Shown piece after piece: positions 1-12,500 of a stretch of 64,000 bases of DNA. Source of the stretch: Tetrahymena elliotti 4EA (lineage: Eukaryota > Ciliophora > Oligohymenophorea > Hymenostomatida > Tetrahymenidae); assembly GCA_000231825.2 (NCBI GenBank), contig JH720299.1, positions 1,076,134 to 1,140,133 of the forward strand. Direction: 5' to 3'. The stretch's first letter is position 1. Each line of letters opens with the position of its first letter. The translations under genes were made by a program, and so were the position numbers. Below the pieces are notes generated by a model. It saw only the letters and a program-made list of their open reading frames with translations. It searched no databases and was not told the DNA's origin.

Positions 1-668
1 TATTGACTTTCTATCTATTAAGAAGTAATATTATATTAAGAGACTTACATTTTTACCATAAATCTATATGGCCCTGTAGTCAGAAATACATCAATTAACT
101 TTTCTTCTGCACAATTATTTGGAGCAAAAGGTTTTAGTCTGTCAATATCTTAGCACCGATATGTGTACAAATTAATATATGAAAAGACTGTTTAGCGATC
201 TTTTAAAATTAACTCTTGATGAGGTAATTTACTAAAATCAAAACAGTTCAGACCTTTTAATTCTTCGTTTTAACATTTTATTACATCTAAAGGTACTTCT
301 GAACTACCAGTGTGATTAGTAGAAATAAAAGTGGCTACATATACCATATATGTTTTATTTTCTTATTCTTATTTTTAGCTTAAGTACTAGCCAGATTAGA
401 GAGAGAAGAAATCAAATCCAAACATTTCATTATGAATTTGTAGAGATACATCATTAGAAACGAATGTTTGTTATCTAAACTTAGGATCCATTTATCCTGT
501 AAAGTATAGATATGATTAATATATGAAATAAATGATTGTTAAAACAATAATGGATATCGTTAAAAGCGCTCCTGCTACAGTTCTTTTTCTTAGTCTCCTT
601 CTGCTAGAGTTGAATTAAACAGATTCAGAAAAGATATCAAAATCTTTAAAACATTCAATTACTTTCAT
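1..668 (-). CDS. Single-pass membrane protein, 5' part (runs off window)
   Basis: Read with TAA/TAG as Gln, the frame from the ATG at 668 is open to near the window edge. The first 27 residues are followed by a basic patch (SSRRRLRKRT) and one strongly hydrophobic segment of about 20 residues (VAGALLTISIIVLTIIYFIY), so a short N-terminal tail in the cytosol and a large part outside or in the lumen is likely. The rest is well-balanced coding sequence with several Cys and an Asn-His-Thr glycosylation sequon. A possible 5' splice site (GTAAGT) lies near position 41, so the last readable codons may be intron. The family was not recognised. It resembles large membrane proteins common in ciliates in layout only, which is inference. 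Confidence 0.6.
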
Positions 669-1305
669 TTTCTTTTTTATCTATGTTATTTATTTCTACT
701 TTGCTTTTTTTTGTTTAATAAATTAACTATTATTTAGTTTATTTTTTAGTTTTTCTTTATATTAACATGTTAGTTATTCAGGATGAATTAAAAACTCAGT
801 AAAAATCAATTTTTTAGAAATCTAAATGCTGCTGCCACAATTAGCTTTTATTCTTCCAAAATATTCTTTAAAATATGATCTTATTAATAAACTTTATCTA
901 ATTAAAAATGAATAAAATAAAACATAAAATATTAAACTATAATTCTTTGTTAATCCTTAGACGTGGAGGAGTTTTATCAATATTGTAGGAATTCTTAAAA
1001 ATATCATTTTAATTTAATGACTTTTTAATTATGAAGGTTCTAAAGTAAATAGAAAACATTTATCTTCACAATATAATTGTGATTTCAAAAAATAATAATT
1101 CAATCAAAAATATTATATTTTAAAAACAAATATGATAAAAATGAAAAATAAAATCCATTAAATAAAAAATTATTAGTAGTTATAAAGAATTAATTAAACA
1201 ACAAAACCTACAAGATATAAAATTTATTCGTTTTTAATTTTGCAATAAAATTAGATAATTCTTGCTATTCAAATTTTAGCATATAAAGAATATGAATTTT
1301 GCTGA

Positions 1306-1388
1306 GGCAATTTGCCCGAGTTGGTTAAGGGGGACGACTTAAGATCGCCTGGATGTAATCCGCGTGAGTTCGAATCTCACAGTTGCCA
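1306..1388 (+). tRNA. tRNA-Leu (anticodon UAA)
   Basis: The acceptor arms GGCAATT and AGTTGCC pair over 7 bp (one G-T), with discriminator A at 1388. The anticodon loop is CTTAAGA, giving anticodon TAA, which reads Leu UUA. The T arm GTGAG-TTCGAAT-CTCAC is perfect and the long variable arm is typical of class II tRNAs. A T-run at 1392-1398 is the expected RNA polymerase III terminator. The anticodon stem has one A-C mismatch in my fold. Because the loop reads TAA, it should not be confused with the ciliate Gln suppressor tRNAs, whose anticodons are UUA and CUA. Confidence 0.95.
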
Positions 1389-1943
1389 ATATTTTTTTCA
1401 AAGAATAAAAAAATAAAAAATTTCTTTTTTGAAGGAGTTTAAAAATAAAATTATAAAAAATGAACATAATGGTTTTATTTTTTAGAGCTGCTTTATAATT
1501 AAGAACCAAAAATTAGATTTTTTGGCAATAAATTTATTTTTTTATGTTTTAATTTATAAAACTAATACAAACCTTCTAAGAAAATTAATAGAAATCATAG
1601 GAAAAGAGAAAAAATACAGAATAAATTCGAAATCAAAACAGATAGATAGATGGATTTTCAAAAAATGAAAGGAAATTAACTAAAAGAAAAAAGGGAGATT
1701 TTAAAATGAAATTAATAGTAGAAGTTAAGGATAAAAAGTAAAGCAAATCTATGAATTAGTTCAAATGAAATAAATAACAATGACTTAATATGTGAATAGA
1801 GATAGATTTGCATTTTTTGGATGAAAAAAAGAAAGATACATCAAAAGAAGGAAGAATTTAAAGCAGTAAAAGAAAGTAAGTTAAACTAAATAATATTAAT
1901 TTTCAAAATTTTAATTAAAAATATCTTAAAAAATAAATAATAA

Positions 1944-2273
1944 ATGTCTGAATTACAAGTTGTTACCAAGAAGCCTGGTGATGGAAAAACTTATCCTAAG
2001 AAGGGATAAACCGTTACTGTCCACTACGTCGGTACTTTTACTGATGGTAGAAAGTTCGATTCTTCCAGAGACAGAAAGGAACCTTTCAAGTTCAACATTG
2101 GTAGCGGTCAAGTTATTAAAGGTTGGGATGAAGGTGTCGCTAGAATGTCTCTTGGTGAAGTTGCCGTTATCACTTGCCCTTACTAATACGCCTATGGTGA
2201 AAGAGGTTACCCTGGTGTTATTCCCCCCAAGGCTACCTTAGTTTTTGAAGTTGAACTCTTAGGTATGTAATGA
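1944..2273 (+). CDS. FKBP12-type peptidyl-prolyl cis-trans isomerase (tandem copy 1)
   Basis: A 109-residue protein with no intron, ending in TGA. It is a bare FKBP domain of normal FKBP12 length. Visible signature segments are [43 protein letters not shown] and LVFEVELL, which supply the aromatic active-site pocket (Tyr, Phe-Asp, Arg, Val-Ile, Trp, Tyr). The His of human FKBP12 in the GHPGIIP loop is Tyr here. The role is cis-trans isomerisation of Xaa-Pro bonds, and FK506/rapamycin binding is expected from the family. It lacks a leader, so it should be cytosolic or nuclear. It is the first of three head-to-tail copies. An AT-rich leader with A-rich context precedes the ATG. Confidence 0.95.
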
Positions 2274-3043
2274 GAAACAAAGGATAAAATAAAGAAATAG
2301 ATAAATAGAGTTAAAAAACAATAATTATTATTAATTAAGTATTAAAATGCAATTAATAAACAGTATGTTATTTATTTTTTAGATATTTGTAAAAATCCTT
2401 TATTGTTTTTTAACATCTTATTGATTTCCTTGATTTTTCTCAGAACTTTGTTTGTTAGTTTTATCATTTTTTACATTTGATATTCCATTACTATTTATAA
2501 ATCTATATCTAAAAAAAATTAACTCCTGACTGATTTTCAAAAATCTTTAAAAATTCAATAGCTAATTGTAAAAAATTTCTATATCCACTTAAATAATAAA
2601 AGCCTATTTCTTTTTTTCACATTAGAGAAGGTTTCACTTGGATTTTATTTGTAAGATTTCAAGTTATTTTTGTTAAAGGTGGAGTTTTTCTATATTTCAA
2701 TTTTTAGTTTTTATTGAAAATTGAAGAAAAAACAAAGAAAAACATTTTCTTTGAAAGAATGTTTTGATTTTGTTTGAAACAATAGTTTATAGATTAAATT
2801 CATTTAAAATATTAAAATTTTATCAAAGAAACAAGAATAGAGTATTTACTTTCGAAATCTAAACTCCTTTTGATAACTACTTGATTTAATAATTACTTAG
2901 TGTTAGGTAAAAAAATAAAAAAATTTATTGTTTTAAAAAAAATTTTTAAAAAGAAACATCAACGTCAAAAAAAAATAATCAATTTGTAAAAAATATAATT
3001 CACTATTTAAAAATTAACAAAATAAACAAAATAAATATAAAAA

Positions 3044-3373
3044 ATGTCTGAATTACAAGTCGTTACTAAGAAGCCTGGTGATGGAAAGACTTATCCTAAG
3101 AAGGGATAAACTGTTACTGTCCACTACGTTGGTACCTTCCCTGATGGTAAGAAATTCGACTCATCAAGAGATAAGGATAGACCTTTCAAGTTTGTTTTGG
3201 GTGCCGGTTAAGTTATTAAAGGTTGGGATGAAGGTGTTGCAAGAATGAGTCTTGGTGAAGTTGCTGTTATCACTTGCCCTTACTAATATGCATATGGTGA
3301 ATAAGGTTATCCTGGAGTTATCCCTCCCAAGGCCACCTTAGTCTTTGAAGTTGAATTATTAGGACTTAATTGA
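3044..3373 (+). CDS. FKBP12-type peptidyl-prolyl cis-trans isomerase (tandem copy 2)
   Basis: Also 109 residues, intronless, and close to copy 1 in DNA and protein. The first 25 codons are nearly identical, which suggests recent duplication or gene conversion. Differences cluster in the 40s loop ([19 protein letters not shown]) and at the C terminus (LLGLN instead of LLGMQ). The active-site residues seen in copy 1 are kept. No targeting signal is present, so a cytosolic or nuclear isomerase is expected. The spacer to copy 1 (about 770 bp) shows no coding sequence and the copy has its own A-rich leader, so it is probably transcribed separately. Confidence 0.95.
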
Positions 3374-4571
3374 GTAATAAACATTTTAATGTAGCAAACA
3401 AGATATTATATAAGCAAGAAATAATTTATCTAAAAAAGTGGATAAACTTCTACTAAAAATAAATGTAATAAGGTCAATAAACCAATATATATTTAATTTA
3501 TATATCTAATCTATGTTTACATTAATTCACATTTGCATTTTTTTAAAAAATAAATTCTATCTTTACAAATAAATTCAAAAAAATACACTTGATAAATATA
3601 ATAAAAATAATATTTTATTTTTAATAATTAAAAACTGATTTTTACTTGTTCTTTTAAGATAGTTAAGTGAGTGAATCATTCTATTTCAACATCTCAATAA
3701 ATATTTATTTTGTTTGCTAGATTTTATGTGTAAATTGTTATCTTTATTTAAGAGATCAAAAAATATATTCATAATTATTATAATCAGTGAAGTAAAAAAT
3801 AATCTAATAAGTTATAATATTATGTATTTTCTATCATATATTTTTGTAAATAATAAGGATAAAATTCTTTCTCTTAGTTTTAAATTTAAAAAATAAAATT
3901 TTAAATATAAATAAAGAAATACTTTTTAAGTTAAAAAATATCATTCAAATTTTACTCAGTTAAAAAATATTATTTAAATAATTTGAAAACAAAATTATGG
4001 TAGAGAGAAGGTATTTTTATTTAGAAAAAATTGCATTATTAAGTAATATGATTAGTTATCTGATAAATACTACTTTGATTTTTTATTTTACTAAATAGAA
4101 GAAGAGGTAAATTATATTAGAATAATTTTAAAAAAGTAATAAATTTATATGAGCAATTTAATTAATTACAGATAAATATTAGCATTATTTAAATATAAAG
4201 AAACAAGTTTAACTTAAATCTTAATTTAGTTTTTATCAAATGGTTGAAAAAGAAACAATTTAAGATGACTGATTGTAGATTATTAAAGTTAAATGTCTTT
4301 TTTATTTATTGTGTATTAAAAGATAATAGAATAGACATTTATTATTTTGAATATAACTAGACATAAGAGAATAAAAGATATTCATTGATTGATTGAGTAT
4401 GTTAAAAATAAATTTAAGTACTGTTAGAAGAAAGGAGATAGTATATAAGAATTATCTTTGCAGCTTTGAAGTGATTGATTGATTAATTGATTTGATGATT
4501 AAATTGGAGTCATAGATTATATTGTAAAAATAAATATATAAATTTCAGAAAATCCTTTAAAAATTTAAAAA

Positions 4572-4976
4572 ATGAATAAATTATTATAAACAGCAATTAC
4601 AAGATCAACTTTCTTTGCCAAGCAAGCCCGCTTTTCAACTGCCCCTGATTAATTCAGTGTTGTCACTAAAAAAGCTGGTGATAATACTAATTACCCTTAA
4701 AAGGGTGACAAGGTAACTGTTCATTACGTAGGAACTTTTACTGATGGCAAAAAGTTTGATTCTTCTAGAGATAGAAATCAACCTTTCTAGTTTATTTTAG
4801 GTGCAGGTTAAGTTATTAGAGGTTGGGATGAAGGTGTAAGCAAATTGAGTCTTGGTGAAGTTGCCACCATTACTTGCCCTTACTAATATGCTTATGGTGA
4901 AAGAGGTTACCCTGGTGTTATTCCCCCTAAGGCCACCCTTCTCTTCGAAGTTGAACTTCTTAGCTTTAAGAAATGA
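4572..4976 (+). CDS. FKBP-type prolyl isomerase with mitochondrial-type presequence (tandem copy 3)
   Basis: A 134-residue protein: about 26 extra N-terminal residues, then a complete FKBP domain. The extension (MNKLLQTAITRSTFFAKQAR...) is rich in Lys, Arg, Ser, Thr and Leu, has no acidic residue before the mature part and can form an amphipathic helix, all typical of a mitochondrial presequence; the FSTAP stretch could be the processing region. The FKBP core keeps [25 protein letters not shown] and the [12 protein letters not shown] loop. The C terminus is LLSFKK. This copy is more diverged from copies 1 and 2 than they are from each other. Mitochondrial location is inferred from composition only. 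Confidence 0.92.
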
Positions 4977-6793
4977 TCTAGAAAAATTAGTTAAAAAAAA
5001 ACCAACAAATAATGAAAATAATTAATAAAAAATAAAAATATGTATTAACTTCTATATTTTTTAATAATACTTTTCTCTTAAATAAAATTATTTTTCTTTA
5101 ATTTCAAATTTATTTTATTATTTGGTTTATATTCTTATTCGCTTACAAAATTATATTTCTTAAATCTTCAAGGCTTAAATATTTATTAAAAATATAAATA
5201 AGGACAACAATAAATCTTAAGAATCTTCTAAAAAAAATTTTTATCTTTTTATTAAAATTTCTTTTCAATTTTTTTATTGAGAAATGTTTTATTTTTAATG
5301 AATGTTTGTGAAATAAAATATATCAATTTAAGATGATTTTTGTTACAAAAAAAGAAGCTTAAATAAAGCTTTTAAATGTTTGTATACAATTTTAATAGAA
5401 AGATATTTTTCTAACTTTCCTTCGATACTTCAATAAATCTTCTTTTTTAGGTCAAACAAAACTTTTCAAAAAATATAAAAATAAATAAAAAATTTAATCA
5501 ATAAACAATTTTTACTAAAATTCAATTCTAAACTTAATTAAATTAGTTTATTTATTCATTTAGATTTTATCTTAAGTTAGTTATATCATCAACAGCTTAT
5601 TTAAAAAACGTTCAAAAATCAATACTTTATCAAAATATCCATCCTCATTCTAAAATAAAATTATAATAAATCTTCTTATTTTTTAGATCAAATAAATTTT
5701 TTTAAAAAAAATCTGTAAATAATCAGTAAAAATAAATAAAAAAGTTAGTATCATCTAATCAATAAACTAATGTTAATTTTTAATACACAAGTAAACTAAT
5801 TAAAAGAAATCTATTGATTAATTTTAATGAAGAAAGGAATATTTTTTGTTAATTTAAATATGAAAAGGAGTTAGTAATAAAAATGAAATTATAAATATTT
5901 AAGATACGAGATCATAATACATGTTAACAAAAATGAGTTAGTTATAAACAGCTTATAAATATAATAATTGATTGATTGATTTGTATTCAGTTATATTAAT
6001 ATTAATAATTATAACAATAATTTATAATTTTTAGACTATTTGTATTCTAGCTTTAATGTTTTATTATATGCTTATTATAAATAGGTTTTTAAGCTTCATG
6101 CTTATAAGTTTTGCTTTTATAATTCAAAACAACACATGTGTTTTCTTAACCATTATCTATCTATTCATCAGTTTATATTTTCATATTCTTTTATCATTGA
6201 ATTTCTGATAATGTCATGACCAATAGATAGTGTGTGTATGTTTGTGTGTATTTATTTTTTTATATTAGACTTTCAAAATTTGTTTTTGTTTATTAGTTTA
6301 TAAAATTCATTACAATATTCTAAAATAGTATTAAAAGCCATAATTTTAATGGTATAATCCAGAAAGCTATATACAAGAATTAAGTCTATCATCTTGATAA
6401 TTAAAGAAATCTTTTTCATTATTGATTGATTGTGAAAAATAGTTTTATTGAGTTGATTTATTATTTTAAAAATAAAAAATTTATTTGATGGTTAATGAAG
6501 TTAAGCATTTTTATTCAATTTTATATCATTTATTTATTTATTGGTTATTATTAATTTTGTTGTTGTTGTTATTATTTCATATTATTCAAAATGGTGAAAA
6601 TTTGTTTTTTTAAAGAAAAAATTGATTTGATTGTTTATTTATTTGACAGTTAGTAGATGATATTTTGTTAATGTAATAGAATATAATAGTAACAAGAGAG
6701 GTCTATAGATATAATAAATGAATAAGTATTAGTTTATTTGTTTGCTACATATCTTGCAAATAATTAAGATTAAAACAATAATAGAATGTTTCA
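4977..6793. other. AT-rich spacer
   Basis: No reading frame of coding character was found on either strand. It holds homopolymer runs, several short GATT/TTGATTGATT stretches (also at 4388, 4470, 6422 and 11430) and a TGTGTG stretch near 6228. It serves as the 3' flank of the third FKBP gene and of the convergent Q/N-rich gene. Confidence 0.5.
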
Positions 6794-9132
6794 TCAGTTA
6801 TTTTATGAGGCTTCTTATTGTTTTTGTTGCTAGACATGATTTATTTATTCTTATTTGATTTCTTACTTAATTTTATTGTCAGGGATTTAAGGTTTCATAT
6901 TGCTAAGGATCATTTCTATTAACTATTGTTACAAAGTAATAGAATTTAAATCATTAGAATTATTTTTAGTTGGGTCATCGATGTTGTTAGCCTATTTTTA
7001 TTGTTATTCATTTTAATTATCTTATTCATCATCATTACTATCTTCATTTTCTTCTTCGTTTTTATTTTATTCTACTTCATGTTCGCTTTCCTCTTCTTGC
7101 ACAGGTTCAGCAATACTTTTTTCAGATAACTGTTTCTATTTTTAATCTTTATTCTTATCAATTATTGCAGCTTAAGTTAATGAATTTTCTTGATTGTTTT
7201 CTATTTCCATTTTTACTTGTTCTTGATCCTTTATTTATTTCTTTTCTTATTACTTAGAAGCTTCTTCCTTTATTTTCTCTTCTTACTTATTGATACTATT
7301 TTTTCTCTGGTTTTGTATTTCCATTTCAAGTTGATTCAAAGCTTTTTCTATTTTATCATCAAATAAGCTATTTGCTTGATTTTGATTTGAAGAAGGAGTT
7401 TCTTCTTTTATTTCTTTCTTTATTTGTTGGATATCATCTTTGTTTGTCTTTAATCCTTGAATTATTGAGGGATTTTAAATAGAAGGTTTACGAGAAGGGG
7501 GCTTGCTTGTGGCAGCAGCTGAGTAATTAGATTAAACATCTTCATCATTACCCTTTGTATTAATCTTAAAGTGTTCCGATAACTTTCTCTAAGCCAAAGA
7601 AGGTTCAAATTCTTAAGATTAACTTCTACTCTTATTAGCCATTAGGTTGCTATTTGGAATTTTATTGCCACCATTCATATTCTTAAGTTAATTAGCTGCT
7701 TGACTAAATTAACTATATTAATCAAGTCCTCTCATAAGAATTTCATTGAAATTATTGTTAGCAAATATGTTAAATCCATTTAAGTTGTTGTTGTTGCTAC
7801 TAGAGCCATTAGAGTTATTATTGGTGTTATTAACCGTGCCATTTTAATTTAAAGTTCTTTATAACAACTACTAAAGAGTAGAGTTTTTATCATTATTAAG
7901 AATAGGATTGCTATTCAAATTACTTAACTAATTGACCATATTTTATAATTGCTAAGCTTATAAATTAGGATTCTATTACAAGTTATTATTTTATTATGGA
8001 TTAAAATTTTATCCTTTCTAAATAATATTTTAAATCATATTAATAGCATATGACATACCTTTTTAAGGATTTGCTTATTGCTATTATGTATCTTATTCTT
8101 TTGCTACTTAGTAAAGCTTCTAAATAGCTTATTAAGACTATTATTGCTATTACTTTTATATTTACTAAATAGTTATCTATGAAAGCAGTTACTGCATATC
8201 AATCTTCTTTTAAACATCGTCTTTTAAGTAAATTCTATTAATCACCACTTATTTTTATTAAAAATAAAATATGAATAAAGATTAATAATTTTTTTTAAAA
8301 ACTCTAATATTTATTTTTTCTCAATAAACTCTTTTGTGGAAATTAAAAAATATTTTAAAACTCTTTGAGAAATTCACAATTTTGATTAGAATTTTACTAA
8401 ATCAAAAAATATTAAATTAAAGTATTTTATTACTAAAAAAACTCTCTTTAATAAAATTAATATAGTTGCCAAATTATCTTTATTTAAATAATTTTTACTT
8501 GGTTCAAAACTGGAATGATGTAAGACAAATTTTTCTTTGGTTTTGTCTACATGAGTAATGTAATCAGATTTGCTGTTAATGTTAGGGAAGTTGTAAATAG
8601 TTCCATTATGAGAAATAGATTATTAATTATTTCCATTACTTTCTCTAAGGATATTATCATTTGTTTTAGCAATTCCGTTTTCAATACTTGTTGAAACACT
8701 TCTAATTTCTCCTTTCTTGTTATTTTTTTGATCAATTTAAATGTTTTCCATTGAGGCAACTTGGCTTGTACCTTCACTATTTCCTTAATCTTTTTTCTCT
8801 TTTTTTGATGTCTTTTATTTTTTTCTTTAATTATTAAAAGAAAATTAATTTAAATATGTTAGTTCATTAAATTTGTAAAATTACTTTTATGTTGCTTGGT
8901 CTTCCATTTAATTTAATTTCTATTTGTCCACTTCACTGTTTCTTTTATTTCCTTTGGTTGTATTTTGCTAATTGCTATTACTTTAGTTTCCTGATTATCC
9001 TCCATTAAGAACGTTATTGAATAAATTCAGCAAGTTAGAACTAGGTATGTCATTGTTATTATTATTAAATTGCTTAGAATTATTATTTTAACTTTGATTC
9101 TAATTATTAGAATTATTATTGTTTCCATTCAT
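6794..9132 (-). CDS. Gln/Asn-rich protein of unknown function, two exons
   Basis: Exon 1 runs from the ATG at 9132 to 8499 and exon 2 from 8247 to the TGA at 6794. The 251-bp intron starts GTAAAAAT and ends ATAAG, and the phases agree (634 nt, phase 1; then 2 nt to complete the codon), giving about 695 residues. The N-terminal part is Asn-rich; the start of exon 2 is Gln-rich (IDMQQLLSQITIQQIQ, then poly-Gln), followed by an Asn/Ser stretch, a Lys/Glu/Gln region and an acidic segment. Four acidic/Gln blocks in the second half look like coiled coil or disorder. No enzyme motif was seen. The frame is open upstream of the chosen ATG, so a further 5' exon is possible. Confidence 0.65.
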
Positions 9133-10273
9133 ACTATTTGTATTTTAATTTGTCTTTGTTTCCGTTTATGCATCGTTACCCTTTATTATTAATATAAAAA
9201 TTAAATAATTTTCAGATTTAATATTCGATTATGTTGGTGCTTTATATTTTGTTAGTTAAAATTAGATTTTTTTGATAGAATATTTTCTAATTATTTATTT
9301 TTTATTTTTAAAAAAAGGTAAATATTTTATTTAAGTAAGAAGTAAGAAAATGAGTTTTTATTTATTAATTTGGGTCATTGGGTTTTAATTGAGAAAAATA
9401 ATTTGCAGTAGAAAAATATTGCGCCAAAAAATAAAAAATGAAAGTTAAATTTATTTAGTAGTATAGGGTTTAAATAAAAAATAAGGGGGTATATATAGTT
9501 TAAGGATAGTAATAATTTACAGAGTTAGATTTATTTATGAGCAATCAAAATAAACGATGCTATCATAAATAACAATCAAATAAAAAATCCGATTAAATGA
9601 ATGAAATTTGGGGAGTGTTTTTATTTATTTATTTGCTTAGAATTATTATATTAATTGTCTGCAAATATTAAATTTAATTATTCAAAATTTGTGGCTGTGG
9701 TGGGTAAAGACCTTTAATTGGAAAAAACACAGCGAGTATGAAGAAAGATATTGGTAGAATAGAAAAAAAGAAGGTATTTGAATATTTTATTCGATGTAAT
9801 GCTTGATTGTTTTTTTCATGTAAAAAATAATGAAAAGTTTCTTCTTATTTTAAAATTTTGATTGTTTTTAAAGTAATTAATTGAATGAACACAATCAATT
9901 ATTATGAATGAAGAATGAATGTTTTTATTATTTTGATAGGGGTTTTGTTGTATGTTTTTAAAAATAGTTATTCATGATGCTTAGAATAATGAATAGGACT
10001 GGCTTTTCATTGATTAATTTTATTATTGCAAAAGTATAAAGAGAGAGAGAAAAGAAGTTTAATAGTTATTTAATAATCTTAATAATATTTAGCGCAGCCA
10101 ATAACTACAACAAAACAAAATTTGAGCAAAAAGATTAATTTTATTTTTTATCATTCTTAAATCTAATGATTGATTTATAAAAATATTCTTTGTTTATTGG
10201 TAATTAAAATCAACGAGCATATTCTCCTACTTCTTCTTTTTGTTTTGTTTTTTACTTAAAATTTATGCACCAG
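9133..10273. other. AT-rich spacer
   Basis: No convincing coding sequence. It is the 5' flank of the Q/N-rich gene and the 3' flank of the next minus-strand gene. A short GA repeat (GAGAGAGAGA) lies near 10042. Confidence 0.4.
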
Positions 10274-12500
10274 TCAACATAATATGATTTAAAAGCTGGT
10301 TTGAAAAATGTTTTACCTGGTGGAAAGTTTCAAGGAGGATATCTAGGAGTCCAACTTTCTATTTATATTTTAGATTAAATGTTAATTATCTCTAAAATTT
10401 TTGTTTAAAATCTATTTATTTACTAAAATATCATCTGTTTTTTCTTTCTTATAAACTTCTTTTTTTTCCTTTGATACCTTGTCATTGTTTGTATCTTTGC
10501 TCTTCTCTTCATTCTACTTCTCTTACTTCTCACTTTTCTTCAAACCTGTTTGCTTCAGGCCAGGTTTTTGGCTATTTTTTGCTATATTTTAAGCCATTTA
10601 ACTAAGCTAGCCTGCTCCAGTAGCTGATTTTTCTTGATTTATGGTAGGAGCATTAACGTTCTCGTTTTATAAGCCTTATATTGTTTGTTTTAAAGCATCT
10701 CCTACAGTTGCGCTAGCTCCTTAACTTTTAGCTTGCTTTGGCTTTTTAGAATTTTCTGCTATTGGCTAAGGTTTAGATGATTTCTACTTTTTAGGTTATT
10801 GAGTTTTAGGGACTGGAACATTTTCGAAGTAGTTGTCATCTGCAAATTTCTATGCAAAAAGGAAAAATATTTAAATTAAGATATAAAAGTTAACAAAAAG
10901 AGTTAAAAAAACTATTTCAAGCCTTTTTTGCTTTCATAGATACTTTATTCAGGCATTCTTAGATACTCTTAATATTAAAACACCCCCATTTTAACTTAAT
11001 TTTTAAAGTTTATGATTTTAGATCTTATTCAAAATAGTAAAGATCATTTTTGTTGGTTGTTGCTTTACATTCTTGAGTATTCTATATATAGCTCTACTAC
11101 TCAAAAGCAAAAAGTATTAAAGGAAAATTTGTGTCTTTTTTAGAGCTCATAAATTATTAGCTCAAATAAGGGGGTTCAGATAAGAGCTTATTATATCCTT
11201 TAAGGCATGTTTTTGAAGATTTTTTGTATGAATGTAGATGAGAGATAAATGGAGTGAGTAAAATAAAAAGTAAAGAAAGTTTGGGCTTTATAAATTGAAT
11301 GAATATTTGAGCTGTTTGTATATTTGTTTGCTTGTTTTTATATGAATCTAAAGTAGGTTAGTGAAATTAGTGAGAAAGAGATTGATAGTAAGAGGAGAAG
11401 AAGAAAAAATAAAAGATAAGAACCTGATTGATTGATTGAATAAAGACAACAAAAAAGGCAAATCAAATTACAAAATATAACATTAAAAAAGATTAAAAGA
11501 AAAAAGAAATTTAATTATAAAAATTATTAATTAATATAAATGAATTACTGGTTTCTTGCGGATCTTGCGAGTTTAGTATCCTCCAGCAGGTCTGTTTGAA
11601 TTATCTATGTTTTTTAAATTAATTATTTTCTTTTTTAAATCCTTTTTTTTCTATTTATTGTTTTATTAGCGCCCCAACAGTCTCTCTTTTGTTCAGTTTT
11701 CCTAAATCATAGCAAAAATTTTCAAAATCTGCTACTATAAATGTAAGTAGGAAAACTTTGATTTTTATATAAGACAAACTTATTGTCTTCATCCGTCAAA
11801 TTTCCAATTTAAAAACACATTCTCTATGCATAAAACCTCCTGGTGACAGGATAAAATCACAATAGAGGGACTTTAAGGCGCTATAAGCTTCAAAATAAGC
11901 TGAATTTACCTTCGTTTTCTGTGTAACTAGTGTTAGCATTGTTTTAATAGCTCTTCTTACTTTCTTCTTAGCTCAAGCTAGGACTCTCATGATGATCAGA
12001 GCCCTCTGGGGCATCTGAAACAGGGTCGGATTCGACATCCATAGCCTCATCGTCCTTATCAATATTGACATTTTCTGAATCGTCATCCTGATCTCCAGAT
12101 TTGCTGCTCTCTTTGGAAAAGGCCTACTTTCCTTATGCTTGTTGTTATGTTTGTTGTTAAAATAGCTAGGGATTAGAAGAACTATTAAAGAGGTGCTTTG
12201 AAGAAGATTTATCTGATTTCTTCTTCGATTTTGATGCTTTTTAGATTGGCTACTTGGTGGGCTTGGGTTTTGGTTCCTATTTTTATAAGAAGGTGAGATT
12301 ATAGCTTACTCTAAGGCTCAAAATCCTAATAAATGTACACCACGAATATCGGAGATATCTTGCTTGTAGTATGTGTTGGGGGTTTTTTGTCTGCTGCTTT
12401 TACGTGTCTATTGCTCTGTTTAAAAATTATATGAATTTTAGTTGATAACCAAGGTAGAAACATATTTACCAGACAAACCCTTCCCTTCAGCGTCGGACAT
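10274..12500 (-). CDS. Charged, probably nuclear protein; multi-exon, 3' end unresolved
   Basis: Exons that agree in phase are 12500-12470, 12415-12339, 12276-11910, 11604-11549 and 10849-10424. Introns begin GTAAAT, GTACAT, GTAAAT and GTAATT and end in AG; the last is about 700 bp. The protein begins MSDAEGKGLSG and contains two related basic motifs (QTRKSSRQKTPNTYY and QTRKIRKKPKFADDNYF), a Ser/Lys stretch, an acidic central region (SGDQDDDSEN ... DKDDEAMDVESD), then a Lys/Gln-rich tail. Composition suggests a chromatin-associated or other nuclear protein, which is inference; no named domain was recognised. The 3' end could be read straight through to the TGA at 10274, or by splicing to end at 10330. 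See the separate note on an in-frame TGA there. An alternative split into two genes, the second starting at 10956, cannot be excluded. Confidence 0.55.

Noticed and set aside
1960..2241. 93-residue plus-strand frame inside the first FKBP gene
   Set aside because: Out of frame with the FKBP protein and without sense; the FKBP frame is full length and conserved.
8547..8777. Minus-strand 76-residue standard-code frame
   Set aside because: Lies inside exon 1 of the Q/N-rich gene in another frame; the Gln-code frame is longer and splices in phase.
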